From positions 42,594,001-42,658,000 of the forward strand of contig CM114273.1 of assembly GCA_050084515.1 (NCBI GenBank): DNA of 64,000 nucleotides. The letters are read 5' to 3'. This document shows positions 1 to 13,000 of this stretch, one piece after another (the stretch's first letter is position 1; every line of letters begins with the position of its first letter). The notes under the pieces are model-generated. The model did no database searches. It saw only the letters and a program-made list of their open reading frames with translations, and was not told the origin of the DNA. A program made the translations under genes and the position numbers. This DNA comes from Blasia pusilla (Eukaryota; Marchantiophyta; Marchantiopsida; Blasiales).

Positions 1-3000
1 TAAAGATAGGGGGTTTCAATTTAAGAGGGGAACGAAAGCCACAAGTCAAGCATTGTTGCAGTATGGAGGTAGACCAATAGCCCGTTTGATGGCTATGAAC
101 CTATGTGGTCCAAGCTTGAGGACATTGACTCGAGAAAGAGCAAAGTTGGTTCCTTTCCAAGCGGGTGTGAGACTTGAAATCTTCTCAGAGATAGCAAGGA
201 TATATACTGCTGCCAAGGCTAAACTTGGGATTAGAGGGGATGTCATGTGGTTTTGGCAGAAGACGAAACGCGTATCAAACCTAGAGCTAGGTTGGGGATC
301 ATTGCCATTCGGAATATTTCATTCATAATCATTTCTTTTCGCATTTATGGAATGGAAATATATGTGGTTTATTCCTACGTGCCTAATGAGTGTGCATATG
401 ATAATTGGTTTTTTAGGTGGGAATCTAAGCAAGACGTTCTAATTGGATTTTGTGGGGAGGAAGAAAACCATATATGCTCTTTTGGACTAGAGGTGCATGT
501 TGGTGATGGAGACGAAGGATACAACAAGATTGTGTCTACCTTTCAAACCCATGTGGGTGGTATATATGCTAGAGTAGTGATAGTAAATCCTTTGCATGAG
601 AGATTGCCTAAGCTTGCACTTTGTTGTATTCCTACTTGCAATAGGTTTAAAGCTAGTTGGGTGAGAGGGCATTGGAAATTATTGGAAGAGTATTGAGTCT
701 AGAATGTAGAGCAGCGATTGGTCCTATAATTGGTCATGCTAGTGATGAAGACTCGCGTAGACAAAATTTGATGATGGAAGATTATCTTGGAAAATCAAAA
801 GTAGTCAATAGATATTTTGTTGGTTGGGACGGATGGGTACTATCATAAACTATACTTCCCAATGGAGATGTATCTAGTCTTGGGGATCAAGATCCTGCAC
901 AAAACGGTAAGAAGGCAATCAACCCATTGGATCGGATGAGCACGCCTTTGGCTTTAGGAGATCATATAGCTACATCAAAACATGTGATGCTTGTATTCAA
1001 GGATTACTTGTATGATGAGCATAAGCTCAATTTTGATGATGTTTGTCGTAGAGATGGACACAATTGGGCAGGCCCCAAAGGATAGCGAGTAGGATGTCAC
1101 ATCTTTTAGGATAGATCGGTGAGATCTAGTAGAGCGCCTTTGTGAGTAGTGGAGGATATGCTCAATAGGTCGAGGATGACCTGCTGAGGCCCTGGAAAAT
1201 CTGAGAGAGCAGGTTTCTCCTTTGTTTCGGCTCATTTGGAGCCATATTTAGAAACTTACTATTTTAGGTAAGTATCATTTTGAGTGTATGATCAATTTTC
1301 TATTTTTTGTAAGTGTCCCTTGATCTCCTACATCAGGTCAAGAGCCAAGGAGGTGACTTGGGAGCATAGGTTACCATGGAGAGAGCTTGGGAGAGGGGAG
1401 GGGTATACCTCAAGGAGAAAGAGTTTGAGAGCTCATTCTCTCTTTGTTGAACCTCTTGGCATGAGGCAACGGAACTATGGTCTTGCTTGCCTTATATGTG
1501 TAACCCAAGCCTCTCATTAGGAGAGTTTGTTTGGTTTGATATTGAGAGAGACATGTGAGAGTGCACATATTTGAGACCAATGGTGTTGTGAGAGAGATTG
1601 GATCTTATTTTAATTGAGATCTTTTGGTACTTCTTGTCTCGTTGTTTGGATGTCATGAGTTAGCATGGGATCGTGCGTGTTTGTGTGTGTGTTTGGTGAC
1701 AAGGATGTATATTGTGTAGCGATATGTATGCGCACGACAAGGAAAGTGCATAAGTTGTTGAGACACATGAGAGAGAAAAGAGATAAGTTTCAAGAACGTA
1801 CATTGGGCACTAGATTATATTTGGAGTTTGTCTCACATTACATTGATGTATTCTTTTCTAAATCTCTAGGATTACGAGACCGTATTCGCTTGTGTGGGAA
1901 GGTTTCTTTCTTCCTACGCCTCTGGAGATTGTGGTTGAAGCATAGATCTCATTCTATAGCAAGAAACGGCGTAGAATTTACAGAGAAAAATATGTTGAGC
2001 CTCGAAGCATTCCATGATATAAAAATTTCATGTCATTATGTTGTTTTGCTGATTTGTCTTTTTAGAGATAGATGTTCCACGTTGCCTGTTCCATTGCATT
2101 TAGTTGGTTCAAATTGTTGTGATTTGTTTTTTTCCAAAGTAGGTGGGATGAGTGGTCATGAAAGGAGCTATGATTTTGGAACATTACTAGACTATACTAC
2201 TGGTTTAAATTTTCTTGCCACTTATGAATTTGGCGATGATGCTTTGAAGATTTGGCGACATAAGAAGCAGAGATATATATGGCATGACCTCCATCCTTTG
2301 AGAAGTGATGAATAATGTGCAAATTTAGGAGACTATTCCTTAGTTGGGACAAATGAAGTTATTCTGGAGGCTTTGAAGGAAGGGTTGCAAGAAGCAAGAA
2401 ACATGAAACATATGTATTATGTTGCAGATGTCTCCACATTCATCTTGCAGGGAGACAGATCGAATATGGTGGGAGATGCCTCGGAAGGTGGAGAAAAAAA
2501 CTTGGTTGCACAATTGCCAAGAATTGTCAATTTCTGATCCGCATCCTAAAGTTGATTATGAAACCACTCTTATGGAAAATGAGCATGCAAGTTATAGTGA
2601 TGGTGTAAGGGCAAACATCTGGAATCATGGTGTTCCATTAGTTCACTCGTCTATAGAGTCAAATTTGTGGAATGAACCAAATCCTCCCTTAGTTCTTCCA
2701 AGTGATGACAATACTATAGATGATGGTTTAGCTGATATTGATGTAGTTAGACATGAGTTAAGACATGTTATGAATGAGGTTATGCACGAGAGTGTTGGAG
2801 AAGAAAACGTTAGAAAGTTTGATCCTACTGTCTCATATGAGGGGAAAACTATATATAAGTCAACATTGGTGAGCCAACTTGTTGGAAATCCAATATTTTC
2901 TAGAGATAGACTATTAAGAGTAAGAATCTCATTATCATTTAGTATTCCTAGAGTTTGTTTACAACCTTTAGATATATCAACAGCGTCATGTATATTAGAT

Positions 3001-3485
3001 ATTGGTAGTACATGTGTTGTCTTGTTCAAAGAGGAAGCTTTGCAATCTTCTACCTCGAGGGTTGCAGCATCTAGACAAAGAGGAAAAAAGAATCGAGGAG
3101 TCCCTAAAAATTGCATGGAAAGAGGATATACTTACAAAGCTTGGATAGGTAAAGTTCAGAAGTTGAGGAAAAAATAGGAAAGTGTTATAAGAAAATAAGA
3201 CATGAAGTATCATTACATAATAGAGGTAGATCTGAACATGTTGGAGGATCTACAACGGAAAACGATGGGATAGAATGTATGTTCAATTGGTTCACTCATG
3301 TGAATCAAAGCTCAACTCGTTTCACTTATGATAACAATGATGTACAATGGATTGAATTAAATGTGGTAATTGCTTGTGTTACAATGGAATGCAAGCAAGG
3401 AGTGAGAGATGTTTGGATATTAGATCCTCATGATAGGAAAGTTGTAGATGCATTCTTTAAAGACAAAAGAACCTTGAGTCTTTAA
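1..3485 (+). pseudogene. Decayed large gene of an unrecognised repeated family, split by a solo LTR
   Basis: Coding-like fragments run in one direction from the left edge to 3485, but with frame changes and stops, so this is a pseudogene that starts outside the window. An intron-like gap lies at 291-416: the text reads smoothly from ...IKPRAR to WESKQD when that 126-bp GT-AG segment is skipped. Recognisable blocks include FGLEVHVGDGDEGYN, YARVVIVNPLHERLPKLAL and HKLNFDDVCRRDGHNW before the LTR at 1095-1739. After it come VSFFLRLWRLWLKH, PLHLVGSNCCDLFFSKVGG (near 2090-2150) and a C-terminal piece ending at 3485. The block with GS-C--FFSK-GG loosely recalls THAP9/P-element transposases, which is only a guess. 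I do not recognise the family. It may be a domesticated or mobile-element gene. Confidence 0.55.
1095..1739 (+). mobile_element. Solo LTR of a Ty3/gypsy element
   Basis: The insert begins TGTCACATC and ends GCACGACA, so it has TG...CA ends, and it is flanked on both sides by AGGA (1091-1094 and 1740-1743), a 4-bp target duplication. Skipping it rejoins the coding frame of the surrounding pseudogene (QRIAS to RKVHK), which fixes both ends. It is closely similar, in inverted orientation, to the LTR at 52965-53606. No internal region is present, so this is a solo LTR left by LTR-LTR recombination. Confidence 0.8.
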
Positions 3486-4369
3486 AGTATTTATAAAGCT
3501 TGTTGTATACTTCATTGAAATGTATTTGTATGATGTTTAAGTATATTGTGTGTACTATTTTTCATTAACATCCAGTTGGCTCATTATACTATGCTTATTT
3601 GGTATAAATTGTATATTGAAGCAAAAGAGGCCATAGGTTTCTCAAATATTTTTATAATAGTGAAAGGGTTATTCAAATCCATAATTGAAGAAATTATAAT
3701 AGCGATGCCTCAATTAAAAATTGCAACTTTTTTTTAATTAGGGCCTGATTAATTTTTAAAAATAGCGAAGGGTCATTTTAAAGGCATGCGATCACACATT
3801 ATGTGTTGGAGCATCTAGGTGACATCCCCGAGATTATGTTGAGCCTATTGATAAAGCACTTGGAGGATCCAATGCTTATCGAGGGCGATGCGAGACACTT
3901 GCATTGTTGATGGACCATTTTTGGGCCAAAGAGAGTCATGAATAAGCATGCGAGGATATGGATGTACATCCAAATGCGTGGTTGGTTGAGGAGGAAGATG
4001 GTAAGCCGACAGACCTTGGATTTTTAATAGGGTGGAGGGATGTATCTTACGCGAACAACCAACCTCTCCTTAGATGCATGTGAGATATGGTGCATATTGG
4101 TGATTGGCCTATCCAAATGATAACACAAATAGTTTGGGCAAGGGAATGAAGATCCACGACCTCCCTCGACTAATGGGAAACATAATCATACACCATAGAG
4201 ATCCATACCATAAGTATTATTCAAAGTGGTGTTACCTTGGGTTCCAAGCTGATTGTGTTTGGAAATTCATGTGTAGATGGGTGTGTAGCAAGGATATATT
4301 GTTGGAGGATTACATTCATATGGAAGTGGTTTTGACAAGTTTGGAGAGGGTGCTTCCTTCTTCATTTAT
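3486..4369. other. No recognised gene; AT-rich then mixed sequence
   Basis: No open frame here resembles a known protein. The stretch from about 3790 may belong to the CACTA-like element that follows, since weak coding-like frames run in the same direction, but I cannot name any domain. Confidence 0.3.
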
Positions 4370-4771
4370 GACCGATCAAAGTCATTGCATTGGATCATCC
4401 ATTTAGCTCAAGAGGTTTGCATAGCAAAACTTGTGCATTGTAGATGGATGTATTTTGTGGAGCATTATGTGCATCAACTAGAGGGCTTGATCAAGAACCA
4501 TCCACAAGTTGTGGGAAGTATGGTTGAGGGATACATATGTTTGTTAGATGATATCATGTTCTACACATATGAGTTTTTGGGTCGCCTCCACGTTGCCATT
4601 CAAATCCCATGGACTCCTCGATTAATGGATAATGAGGATGATGACGATGACGATGACATCAATAACATGCCATACATGGATATGCAAAGGCGTCATATAG
4701 TTTTGTCTCTACTTCATCTAGCTTCATCCCAAAGCACTCTCAATCTTGAGCTTTGCAAGTGGAAGACTTAG
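4370..4771 (+). pseudogene. CACTA (En/Spm) transposase C-terminal (DUF4218-like) remnant
   Basis: The reading frame at 4385-4771 contains HWIIHLAQEV, VHCRWMYFVEHYVHQLEGLI and GSMVEGYICLL. In En/Spm (CACTA) TNP2-type transposases a matching stretch runs H-L--E-----GPVH-RWMYP-ERY---LK--V-N-----GS-AEGY. Order and spacing agree, so this is probably the DUF4218 part of such a transposase. It is followed by a run of Asp residues (about 4636-4660) and a stop at 4769-4771. The catalytic part upstream is not recognisable, and no terminal CACTA repeats were found. Confidence 0.5.
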
Positions 4772-7690
4772 ACTAAGTCCCAAAGACTCAACCGATTGCG
4801 CAATCTATAGGTAGCCAAGAAGTCATCGAGCGTTGATCAGGTCAAGTCTTCCCAATTTCATAGCATCTCCCTAGGAAGCCTTTTCCCCAAGACTTGACCA
4901 ATCTCCCCAAGTAGCTCCCCTAGACAAGAGTGCGTCAGTTAATTCCTCAAGGTGTGTCCCTTAGCTCAAACTTGAAACACGACCAAACATGCATCAGGGT
5001 TAGTTCATGGTTCAAGGGCTTGAATAGGAAGAGAGGGAGAGTGTTCGTTGACATAGGTACTTATGGGGTTATCCGAGAGAACTCCACCTTCCCTATTGTC
5101 CTCTTGATTTTGGCCCTTAATCCAAATGTCATTCACGACCCATGGACTAGCGTTTGACTAGTTATCCATTAAGACGGCTTGGCAGGGGCTTCTTGCAACT
5201 TATGTAACTCTCGGCTCCCCAAACATCTATTGAAGCTTGGACCTACGTTTCATGTGTCTCATGGCTAGCGCCCATCTTGAATCCCCATTTGGCATCTCAT
5301 GGTTGTCTTGTCGTCCTTTGCATTTCTTGAATAGTCTTATGGTGTTTGGCCCATGTTGACTCCACGTTTGGCGTCTCATGGTTGTCTTGTCATCTTTTGC
5401 ATTTCATGTCTAACCTCATTGCAATTGGCTCCAAGGTCTATAATGTTGCTTGATTTGGCTTTTTCCTCGTGAGTAGCTAGTCCCTTTCTCACCTAAGGCT
5501 AGTCACAAGACACTGCGTGTCTTGCCTAGCGTTAGTCCCGCAATTGTTGAGCTATCTTTCCTAGTCTTACAAATAGCTAGTCTAAGTTGCAACTTTGGTG
5601 GGTCTTTCCTCCTAGGATCCGTGATCATGACTCGCTTCTTGGGTCCCCACTAGAATGGGTGTCATAACTGAGCTATTTGTGACAAAATCTTCGTTTGATT
5701 CAGACTTGGCACTCCCACTCACATACATTTTTTTTATGAACAATTTATGCTTGACAAAGTGGTGAGACCAATATGATGTAGGTAGGGATGCATGCCCCAT
5801 TGTTGCACCACAAACACCATTCCCTTGGTTCCGAACCTACATGACTCATAAAGCTCAACGCCATCATGTTAGAGAGAACATGGTGATTATGCAACAATAG
5901 ATGCAGATGTTGTGGAGCGGGTCATTGGTTCTCTTTTTTATGCTTGACCATTCATACTAATGTGAGGGGGTGGTTGGCATTTTTGGATTAGGGGACTTGA
6001 CAAAAGACACTGGCGTACGCTGCACTTTTAAGCAAGGACCATGAGCATCCAGAAATGACACTAACATTATTTGATGGAGCGTACCATATTATGGATTATT
6101 GGATGAGGTTTCAGAGTTGGATTTTGTACCCTCCAAGTGATTAGGTTGGGGTGGCGGTGGTATCAAATACTCCTTCGAGTATTTGATACCCTTCTCATCA
6201 TAGATAATTGTGTTTGGACAAGGGTATACACGTACGTGATTTCACCAACAAGATGATCTTGAGAGTGATGAGCCCTTCTGTCTACCCCTTGCAAGTGGAG
6301 TAATGTTTCTACATCGATTTCTTTTTTCCTTCAAGGTTAGAGGTTTGCTTTTACACACATCCCTATGAGTAGATAAGCTTTGCAGAAAGTTGAAACAATG
6401 CACTTTGATGTAGAGTGATACAACACCAATACCGTGGTATAGATATAAGATGTTTAATTAATTTAATTCCAATAGTTTATATAATATCTTATAAACTTTA
6501 TTATGGCACAAATAATTGATTATAATATTGTATAATAATTGGAGACTCAACCTAAGTCTTCTAATTATGGAACTAAAGGTCGAGATCTCTTCATGGGTTA
6601 GCAAAGAGGAGTAGAGGTTCAATGTTACAATTTGTTATAGAGCACACAACTAAATAGGCTATAGTTAGTGGGCTATTTTGTTGGAGACTATCACCATGGC
6701 GATGGATAGTGACAAGCCAAGAAAGAGCAAGAATCAAAACTTTTTCTCGAGCTGCCATGAGATGGGGGAGGTCCGAGGGATGGTGGGAATGAGCCAATTG
6801 GCTTAGATCTCCTATCAAGTTTTAAGAGTCTCGAGAGATTCAATGAGAGAAATGATCAAGATGAGCGCTTTGGAGATGAAACATAGTTTGGTGCCATGTC
6901 TTCCTCCAAGACTCTTGGCAACTCATTAGAGAAACTTGAATTTGAAGGTCCCAATGCCCAAGCCGCTAGGCCATAGGATTCATCGCGAATAAAGAAGAGG
7001 AGGAGTAGGGATGCTCAAAGAGGAGTCACAAGGGTTCAATGACCTATGACCTTCAACAAGGTCTAACACACCATCTTTGAGGTATTGAAGGACCAACCAC
7101 AAGCCTAGATGGATTATGTGGATGGATTATGTGGATGGAGAGACCATGAAGGTTTGTAGCTCAACTTCATTCTTGTTACCAGAATGACGTGAGGAAGGAG
7201 TCACCCTTCTATAGGGGGGAGATTGATATTAAGCATCTTAATCAATCAGTAACTGAGGTCATACATGTGTTTGGGACTTATCAAGTTCCTAAAGCCAAGT
7301 GGGAAGTTGGAGCCTCCTTGAAGTTTAAGGTATATTCACTCATACGATATAAGTAATTTTGTAAGGGCCAAAATACTTCAAAGCTGTTAGGAGGGTTGCT
7401 CATCTGAAGAATGAGGCGATATTTAGCGACCTAGGGTTAAGAGACCAAAGCGAGAATTAGATTGCATAAAATGCAATCCAAAGGCTCAGTGCAAGCTTAA
7501 TTATTGAGTTATAGGAGATGGTAATGATTGACGATATGTAAGATGGCGATCAAGTCTTTACCATCATGGAGGCCATGCCGCTATAGTCGAGAAGGAAGTT
7601 GAGCGAGAAGAGTACAACAATGACGACCGAGTTTGGGAAGCTAAAGGTTTTGAGGGTTTCCTAAACTTAAAAGGTAGCCATCGATATGAC
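4772..7690. other. No gene recognised; decayed transposon-like DNA with a local direct repeat
   Basis: Frames are short and broken. One internal duplication is clear: about 50 bp around TTTGGCATCTCATGGTTGTC at 5280-5330 recurs with few changes at 5359-5409, a 79-bp period. From about 6000 on, scattered plus-strand fragments look like gag leading into the zinc-knuckle remnant at 7740-7975, but none is good enough to name. Confidence 0.35.
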
Positions 7691-7739
7691 AACTCAAGTA
7701 ATGGAAAATGACTCGAGTCTTAGGAAATGAGGTAAGATA

Positions 7740-7975
7740 GTCCAAACCATGAAGGTGGAAGCATCGCTTGGTGGGTTGAGCAAGATGAAACCCACAAGAA
7801 GAGGTTGCAAGTTGCATTTGAACTCAAACAATTCAAACCCATAAAAGTAACAAGCTCCAAGCAAGAGAAAACCTCGAGCGGGTACAAAACTAAAAGGTGT
7901 TATGCATGTGGTGGTCTTGGTCAATTCCATCAAGAGTGCCCAAGGCTGAGAGGGGAGATGCAAGGACTATGAAGT
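7740..7975 (+). pseudogene. Gag-like zinc-knuckle remnant of an LTR retrotransposon
   Basis: The plus-strand frame gives a lysine-rich stretch followed by CYACGGLGQFHQECPRLRG. This resembles a retroviral-type CCHC knuckle (CX2CX4HX4C), except that the expected histidine position holds glutamine. It is degenerate and has no recognisable protease or RT downstream. It could be a fragment of the gypsy family seen later in the window or of another family. Confidence 0.35.
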
Positions 7976-8181
7976 GAGTTTACCTTATGAAACTTATGTA
8001 TGTAAATAAATGTGAAGATATTCTTCAAGGAATATAATGGCATTTTTTCATAAAATCTAGCGATGTGTATTTTATCATCACAAAACCCCTTCTTGATTTT
8101 TGAACATCTATGCTCTTGAATTTGCCCCTTTCGACCAATAGGACTCCTCCCTCTCAAAACCAACAAGATTGCTTGAAATAT

Positions 8182-8560
8182 TCATGTTATTATTGGAGAG
8201 TGAGCCTTCATTTTGCAAACTCCTCTCCTCTTGACACTTTCAACCAATCGGATTGCTCACTTTCTAAACTATTAAGACCATTCGGAATTATCTTAAAATG
8301 ACATTTGAAAATTTAAAAAATTCATTTTGATAGGTAATTTAAACATGTACATTAAACGGGCTTACACAAGTTAATTTAAAAATTAATATTATTTAATTAA
8401 TAAATATGAAAGATTATTTAAAATATCACATCAATTTCAATTAATCAAATTTAGAAGTTAATTATTTTTACAAATACTTAATATTTTGAAAACACACAAA
8501 TTTATGATAAAAATTGAAAGTCTAATGATTTTAGTTCGAAGAAAGGACATGAATAAAAAA
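8182..8560 (+). repeat. Helitron-like 5' end and AT-rich DNA
   Basis: At 8182 the sequence TCATGTTATTATTGGAGAG closely resembles the left ends of the Helitron-like copies at 36939 and 47642 (TC...TTATTATTGGAGAGTG), followed by similar text (TTTTGCAAACTCCTCTCC). I could not find a matching hairpin-CTAG right end before the GC-rich promoter begins at about 8560, so the element is truncated or unrelated beyond its start. Confidence 0.35.
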
Positions 8561-10027
8561 GCGCAAGGTCCGATCCGATGGGACCCGCAATATTGCCTAG
8601 GCTAGCCTACCTACGGTAACAGTAGGCGGGACTACAAATGGGATGGATCTAACTGAGTAAGTGGGTTTCCGTTACGGGCTCCGTTCTCTTCTTACGCAGG
8701 TTCCGTTCCACGCCGTCGAGCGGGCGGACGGGGAGGTGCGAAGGCGTGACGTGTCACGAAAAACTCAAGCACCGCCATTTTGGTTGTCAACCGCCGTCCA
8801 CTTCTTCCCCTCTTTCCGTTGGGCCGACAGACGGAGACATTAGGGCTGCCACACGTTCTTCCTCCCCACGCTTTTGTTTGTTTGTTTGTATTCACGTGTC
8901 GGAACCACAGGAAGCTCGTCTCCGCTGAGTCCGCTCCCTCAACGCACAACTCAACTCAAATCAAATTTGCTCCGCACTTCCTGTGCTCTCCTCTTCTTTT
9001 CCTTTGGCTGCTCTGCTCTGCGTTGCGTTGCGTTTCGTTCTTGGCCTGAGTTTACACATACGTGCGCGCTAGCCCTAATTCGGGAGACGAGTAGTGCTCC
9101 GCGGAGGACGATTTTGGATTTGGTTGTGGCTGCGGTCGGTGGGAGCGAGGGGGAGGGGGGGGGAGGGGGAGGGGGAGGAGGAGGAGGAGGAGGAAGAGAG
9201 GGACGGAGGGAGTTGGAGCTCTGTATGTTGGATTTGGAAATGCAATTCAGCGAGGAATTTGTGGGGAGTTTGGGACTTTCGTGGGGCGGATTTGTGTGCG
9301 TTGTGACCTAATTGGTACGAAACTCTCTGCGTGCGCCGGGGAGGAGATTCGGATCGATCGGCGTGGTAGTGTGAAAAATTTCGTGTGTGCGTGGAGAGGC
9401 TGCGCTGTTTGCTGTGTTTGGAAGGGTTTGAGACGATGTGGAGCGAGGCATTTTGAGACGGGTGGGGAATTGGTTGTTTCTGGAGGACAGACACCCGAAG
9501 GTCTACAGCAATTGATGATGGATTTCTTCAGAGATTTTATGCTGCAGACGGTCGTGATTGGAACTGTTAGAAATGGTAGACGATGCGATGGCGGTTACGT
9601 GGAGAGCACTTGAATCCAGACTCGTTGAAAGTCGTGGTCGAAGGGCTCCTGTGAACTCAGGAAGGCGGCACTTTCGTAACGACTTCTAGAAGTGAGTGTC
9701 GCAATTAGAGTGGATCTGCAACAAGAACTTCTATTGAGTCATGTATTTTTGTCTATTGACTACAATTAAGTTACCCGAAACGTTCTCTGCGAAAATGCAG
9801 CCCCGCCACGTTTGACTAAATTGCGTGTCGTGGAGAAGAAATTCTTCGAGCCATCCATCGTGTTTTGAAAGCCTCGACTCTCATCGCTATCCCCTGCCAT
9901 TTGACAATGCGACAGGATTTGCTGTGGAGACTCTACGTTTATTCGCGAACAGTCGCGATCACGTCGAAATTCAAGTGTTCTACAGCTCTCAGTGGACAAA
10001 TTTCGTTAGGACGGCTAGGACGGCACG
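8560..10027 (+). promoter_or_regulatory. Promoter and long 5' leader of the RAVER-like gene
   Basis: Base composition jumps from AT-rich to GC-rich at about 8560, a typical sign of a gene start. A G-box core CACGTG lies at 8893-8898. The transcription start cannot be read off; if it lies near 8900-9050, the leader is about 1 kb long, with several upstream ATGs. Some open upstream reading frames of over 100 codons, so translation of the main start at 10028 could be modulated. A G-rich tract (9149-9176) lies in the sense strand. Confidence 0.5.
9149..9210 (+). repeat. G-rich / GGA purine tract in the 5' leader
   Basis: The sense strand has runs of 5, 9, 5 and 5 G separated by single A (9149-9176), then GGA triplets to about 9195 and more purines to 9210. 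Four G-runs of at least three with one-base loops is a textbook potential G-quadruplex. It lies about 850 bases upstream of the start codon. Confidence 0.8.
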
Positions 10028-13000
10028 ATGACGACCGATGAGACAATTGTTGGAGGGGCTTCGGTCGAGGCAAGAATCCAGATGGGGCCTGCCACCGACG
10101 GCGCTATGGATGGAGACGTGGTGAAGGCGGAAGAGTTGAGCACAGCGGAAGTATCGAACGTCGAGCTGGTAGCAGTGAAAGCAGTAGATGGTGCAACCGT
10201 TGCAACAGAGAATTCGTCCGCTCTTTCTCCGGATGGGATCTCGGAGAAGCCTGCGCCGAAAGATGTGAAGGTTGAAGCGGAGATGCAGGCCAAGGAAGTG
10301 AAGAAAGTTTCGGAGATAGAGGGAATCGTTATTGCGAATGGTAATTCAGTACCAAAAATTGAGGAAGGCGCGGACGATGTTTCTCTACCTTTAGAAGCTG
10401 ATCATGTGACTATACTACCACACTGGCACGCAAAACCTTGCGTGCACATCACTGGTCTTGGAGGGGTCGTCACGGAGGAGGTGAGCAAGAAGTATTATAA
10501 TTGTACAGTTGAATTGCCTGGGACTGGTTGTCGTGGAAATGTCTGTTAGTCTTCTTGTGGGCAGACGATTCGCCACATGGCGGTCAAACTTTTGCCTTGC
10601 ATCAGCTCGGTTTTTCCATATGGTGGGATAACTGATTAGTGTGCGAGTCTATTTCGCGCAATGAACCAGTGATCTGTTTTCAGACACTAAAAAACCGTGC
10701 CATTCGCGAATATGTTGTATTATACAAATGGTTTGACGTTACGAAAAGGTCTTCTAACGGGTGGAGCATTTCCTTTTCTCACGCTTTCAGGACAATGTTT
10801 ATGCTGTACCTGGCGTCTTGTTAGTCGACTAATTGTCTGGTTCAAAGGATTGAGCAGAATTTCAAGTACTGGCAACATATTCAGATGGAGAAATTATGTA
10901 GCAGTTAAGTTATCGTGGGGCATATTCGCTGACCATCTCAAGAAGCAAGGACTCACCATAACAGAAACCGCGGGTGAAATGCCCCCAGATATCTTGGACG
11001 ACATCTTGATACAAAAGGGGGCTCGGGATACGTTATTGTCACGTCGAGTGGCAGTAAAATTGGAGAAAATCTCCTACTTACGGGATATGCCTAACGAATT
11101 GAACGCTACTTTGGAGGTTAGATTGGTTAGACCGAATCAGATAGCGATTGGAAGATCTACCATTATCAGGCCAACTCTCCCATGACCGGTGCTGTACTAG
11201 CTCTTTGGAGCTTGTAGGACCACACTGATCGTGTATCGGAGGAGGTATTGGGCAGCTTCGTCCACCCCACTACCGCAAAGCTTGAGAATGGCCCTCCGTT
11301 TCGCTGCTTCTGTGGTTAAGTGGAAGAAGTTCGCGACTCCATCGCAAGCTTTAAATTCGTTGCAAGAGTTCAGAGTCTCCAAATATCAAAATCTACAGCA
11401 CTCGAAGTTGGCCTTTGGTTAGCTTTCTGTTGCCGCCAGAAGATGTGTTGACCGCATCGATACCAAGAAGACACTGAAGGGATCCTTCTCCTACCTTACA
11501 TCGGCCGCTGTTCCGTGGATTCCTCTTTTCCTTCTAGATTCGTTTCAGACCATTCTTTAATGCCTGCGAGATAGATTCATGAACAACGAAGTAGCTTTAC
11601 ACAAATGCCTAGCTCAGGGTCTTTCCACCTGCTCAAGGAGATTCTGCTGACAGAGGTACGCTTCTGGCCTGTCATGGGCTGACTTTTTGATGCGTGGAGT
11701 TAAATGCTCCGTATACACCCAGCTGCAGGCGGCTTAACGGATGCTTAAACGCAGCGCGATAACATCTATAGTCACACCAACAGCGAACTCGAGAATGTCG
11801 CTGGTCACCGTGGTAGCGGTGATGCGTACTTCTTTACCGGTGTAGTTGAGGAGGATAGCGGAGCACAGTCAATTTCAGTAAGAAGTATTGGGTCGCTACA
11901 TTAACCACTACTTATCCAATAGTAATGAATTTACCTGCGGCACTAGTGAAAAGTGCCAGTAAAATTGTTACAGCTTTTCATCCACATGCCGTGCGTGTCA
12001 GCTAGTACCCATCGTTCTAGGTCTTTTGTTTAGACAAGAAGAATCGCAAGGGAGAAATTACCATCGTGTGTTCTGAGTGAGGTGTTCTGATTGATTCGAG
12101 AAGTGAGACAGAATCGGCAATAAATCCGTGACCATGGCTTTATCTAAACTCCCTGCCAATGGACGTTTTATTTCTAGGCCAGTACTGTTAAGCTCAAAAG
12201 CTTGATAGTGTCACTGACTCGGAGTGCAAACGGTGGCCCTTGCCTGATGGATGAACTTCTTAGGCTCATGAGACAAAGGTTGATACCCAAACGCTATTAA
12301 GCAGCTGTTACCTTCAGACGCATCATGAAATACATAACTGGAACTAGTTTTGGATGAGCATGTGTACACCTGATTCACATAACCTTGCAGCATACACACT
12401 TAAGTGTCATGATAATTTCCGAGCCGTCTCACGGTTTCACGTGGAAACAAATCTCAATTAGTATTCTGCTCAAATTTGTAACTAGTAGTTGGCAGGTGCT
12501 TGCCTTAGATCGCAGTACATGAGAGATCTTTAGTGCACTAACTACCAATCATCCTATCTCCTACGCAAACTCTTCCTTCGTATATCATTCTCAAGGTAAA
12601 CTTAGAAAGTATGAGATCGAAAGATTTAGGTCACTAGTACTACCCAAATCGTCCATAATGGTCTTGTTTTGTCAGTCATATGGAAGTGGCTGCTAGGACA
12701 AGGTCGACTCAAATAGTGTTTTTGCTATAGAATGTTCTAGCTTTTTGTTGGCCATTCGGATAAATAGGTTAAATTAGTATGTAATGCTGGTGCTAATCCT
12801 TATGCCCTGGGCTCATTGGTCCAGCATTCAGAATGCACCACCAAATTTGAAGCAATGTGTACTGTTTGACCCATTTAGGTGAAGGAGTACTCGTTTCTCG
12901 AAGTTTCAAAACCCAATTATATAATCTCCACTTCCACTGTCATTGCATGTGGTTCAAAATCGTTGGAGACATCTCAGATACTTTTCCAGACTGCTGCAGA

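Noticed and set aside
1665-1740. Met-start N-terminal part of the frame 1665-2315 as a real protein start
   Set aside because: These codons lie in the solo LTR; the same text appears in the LTR at 52839-53039. The real coding-like part starts after 1743.
8874-9311. 145-codon open frame in the GC-rich leader
   Set aside because: Composition is driven by the G/GGA tract and no domain is recognisable. At most an upstream frame; not listed as a gene.
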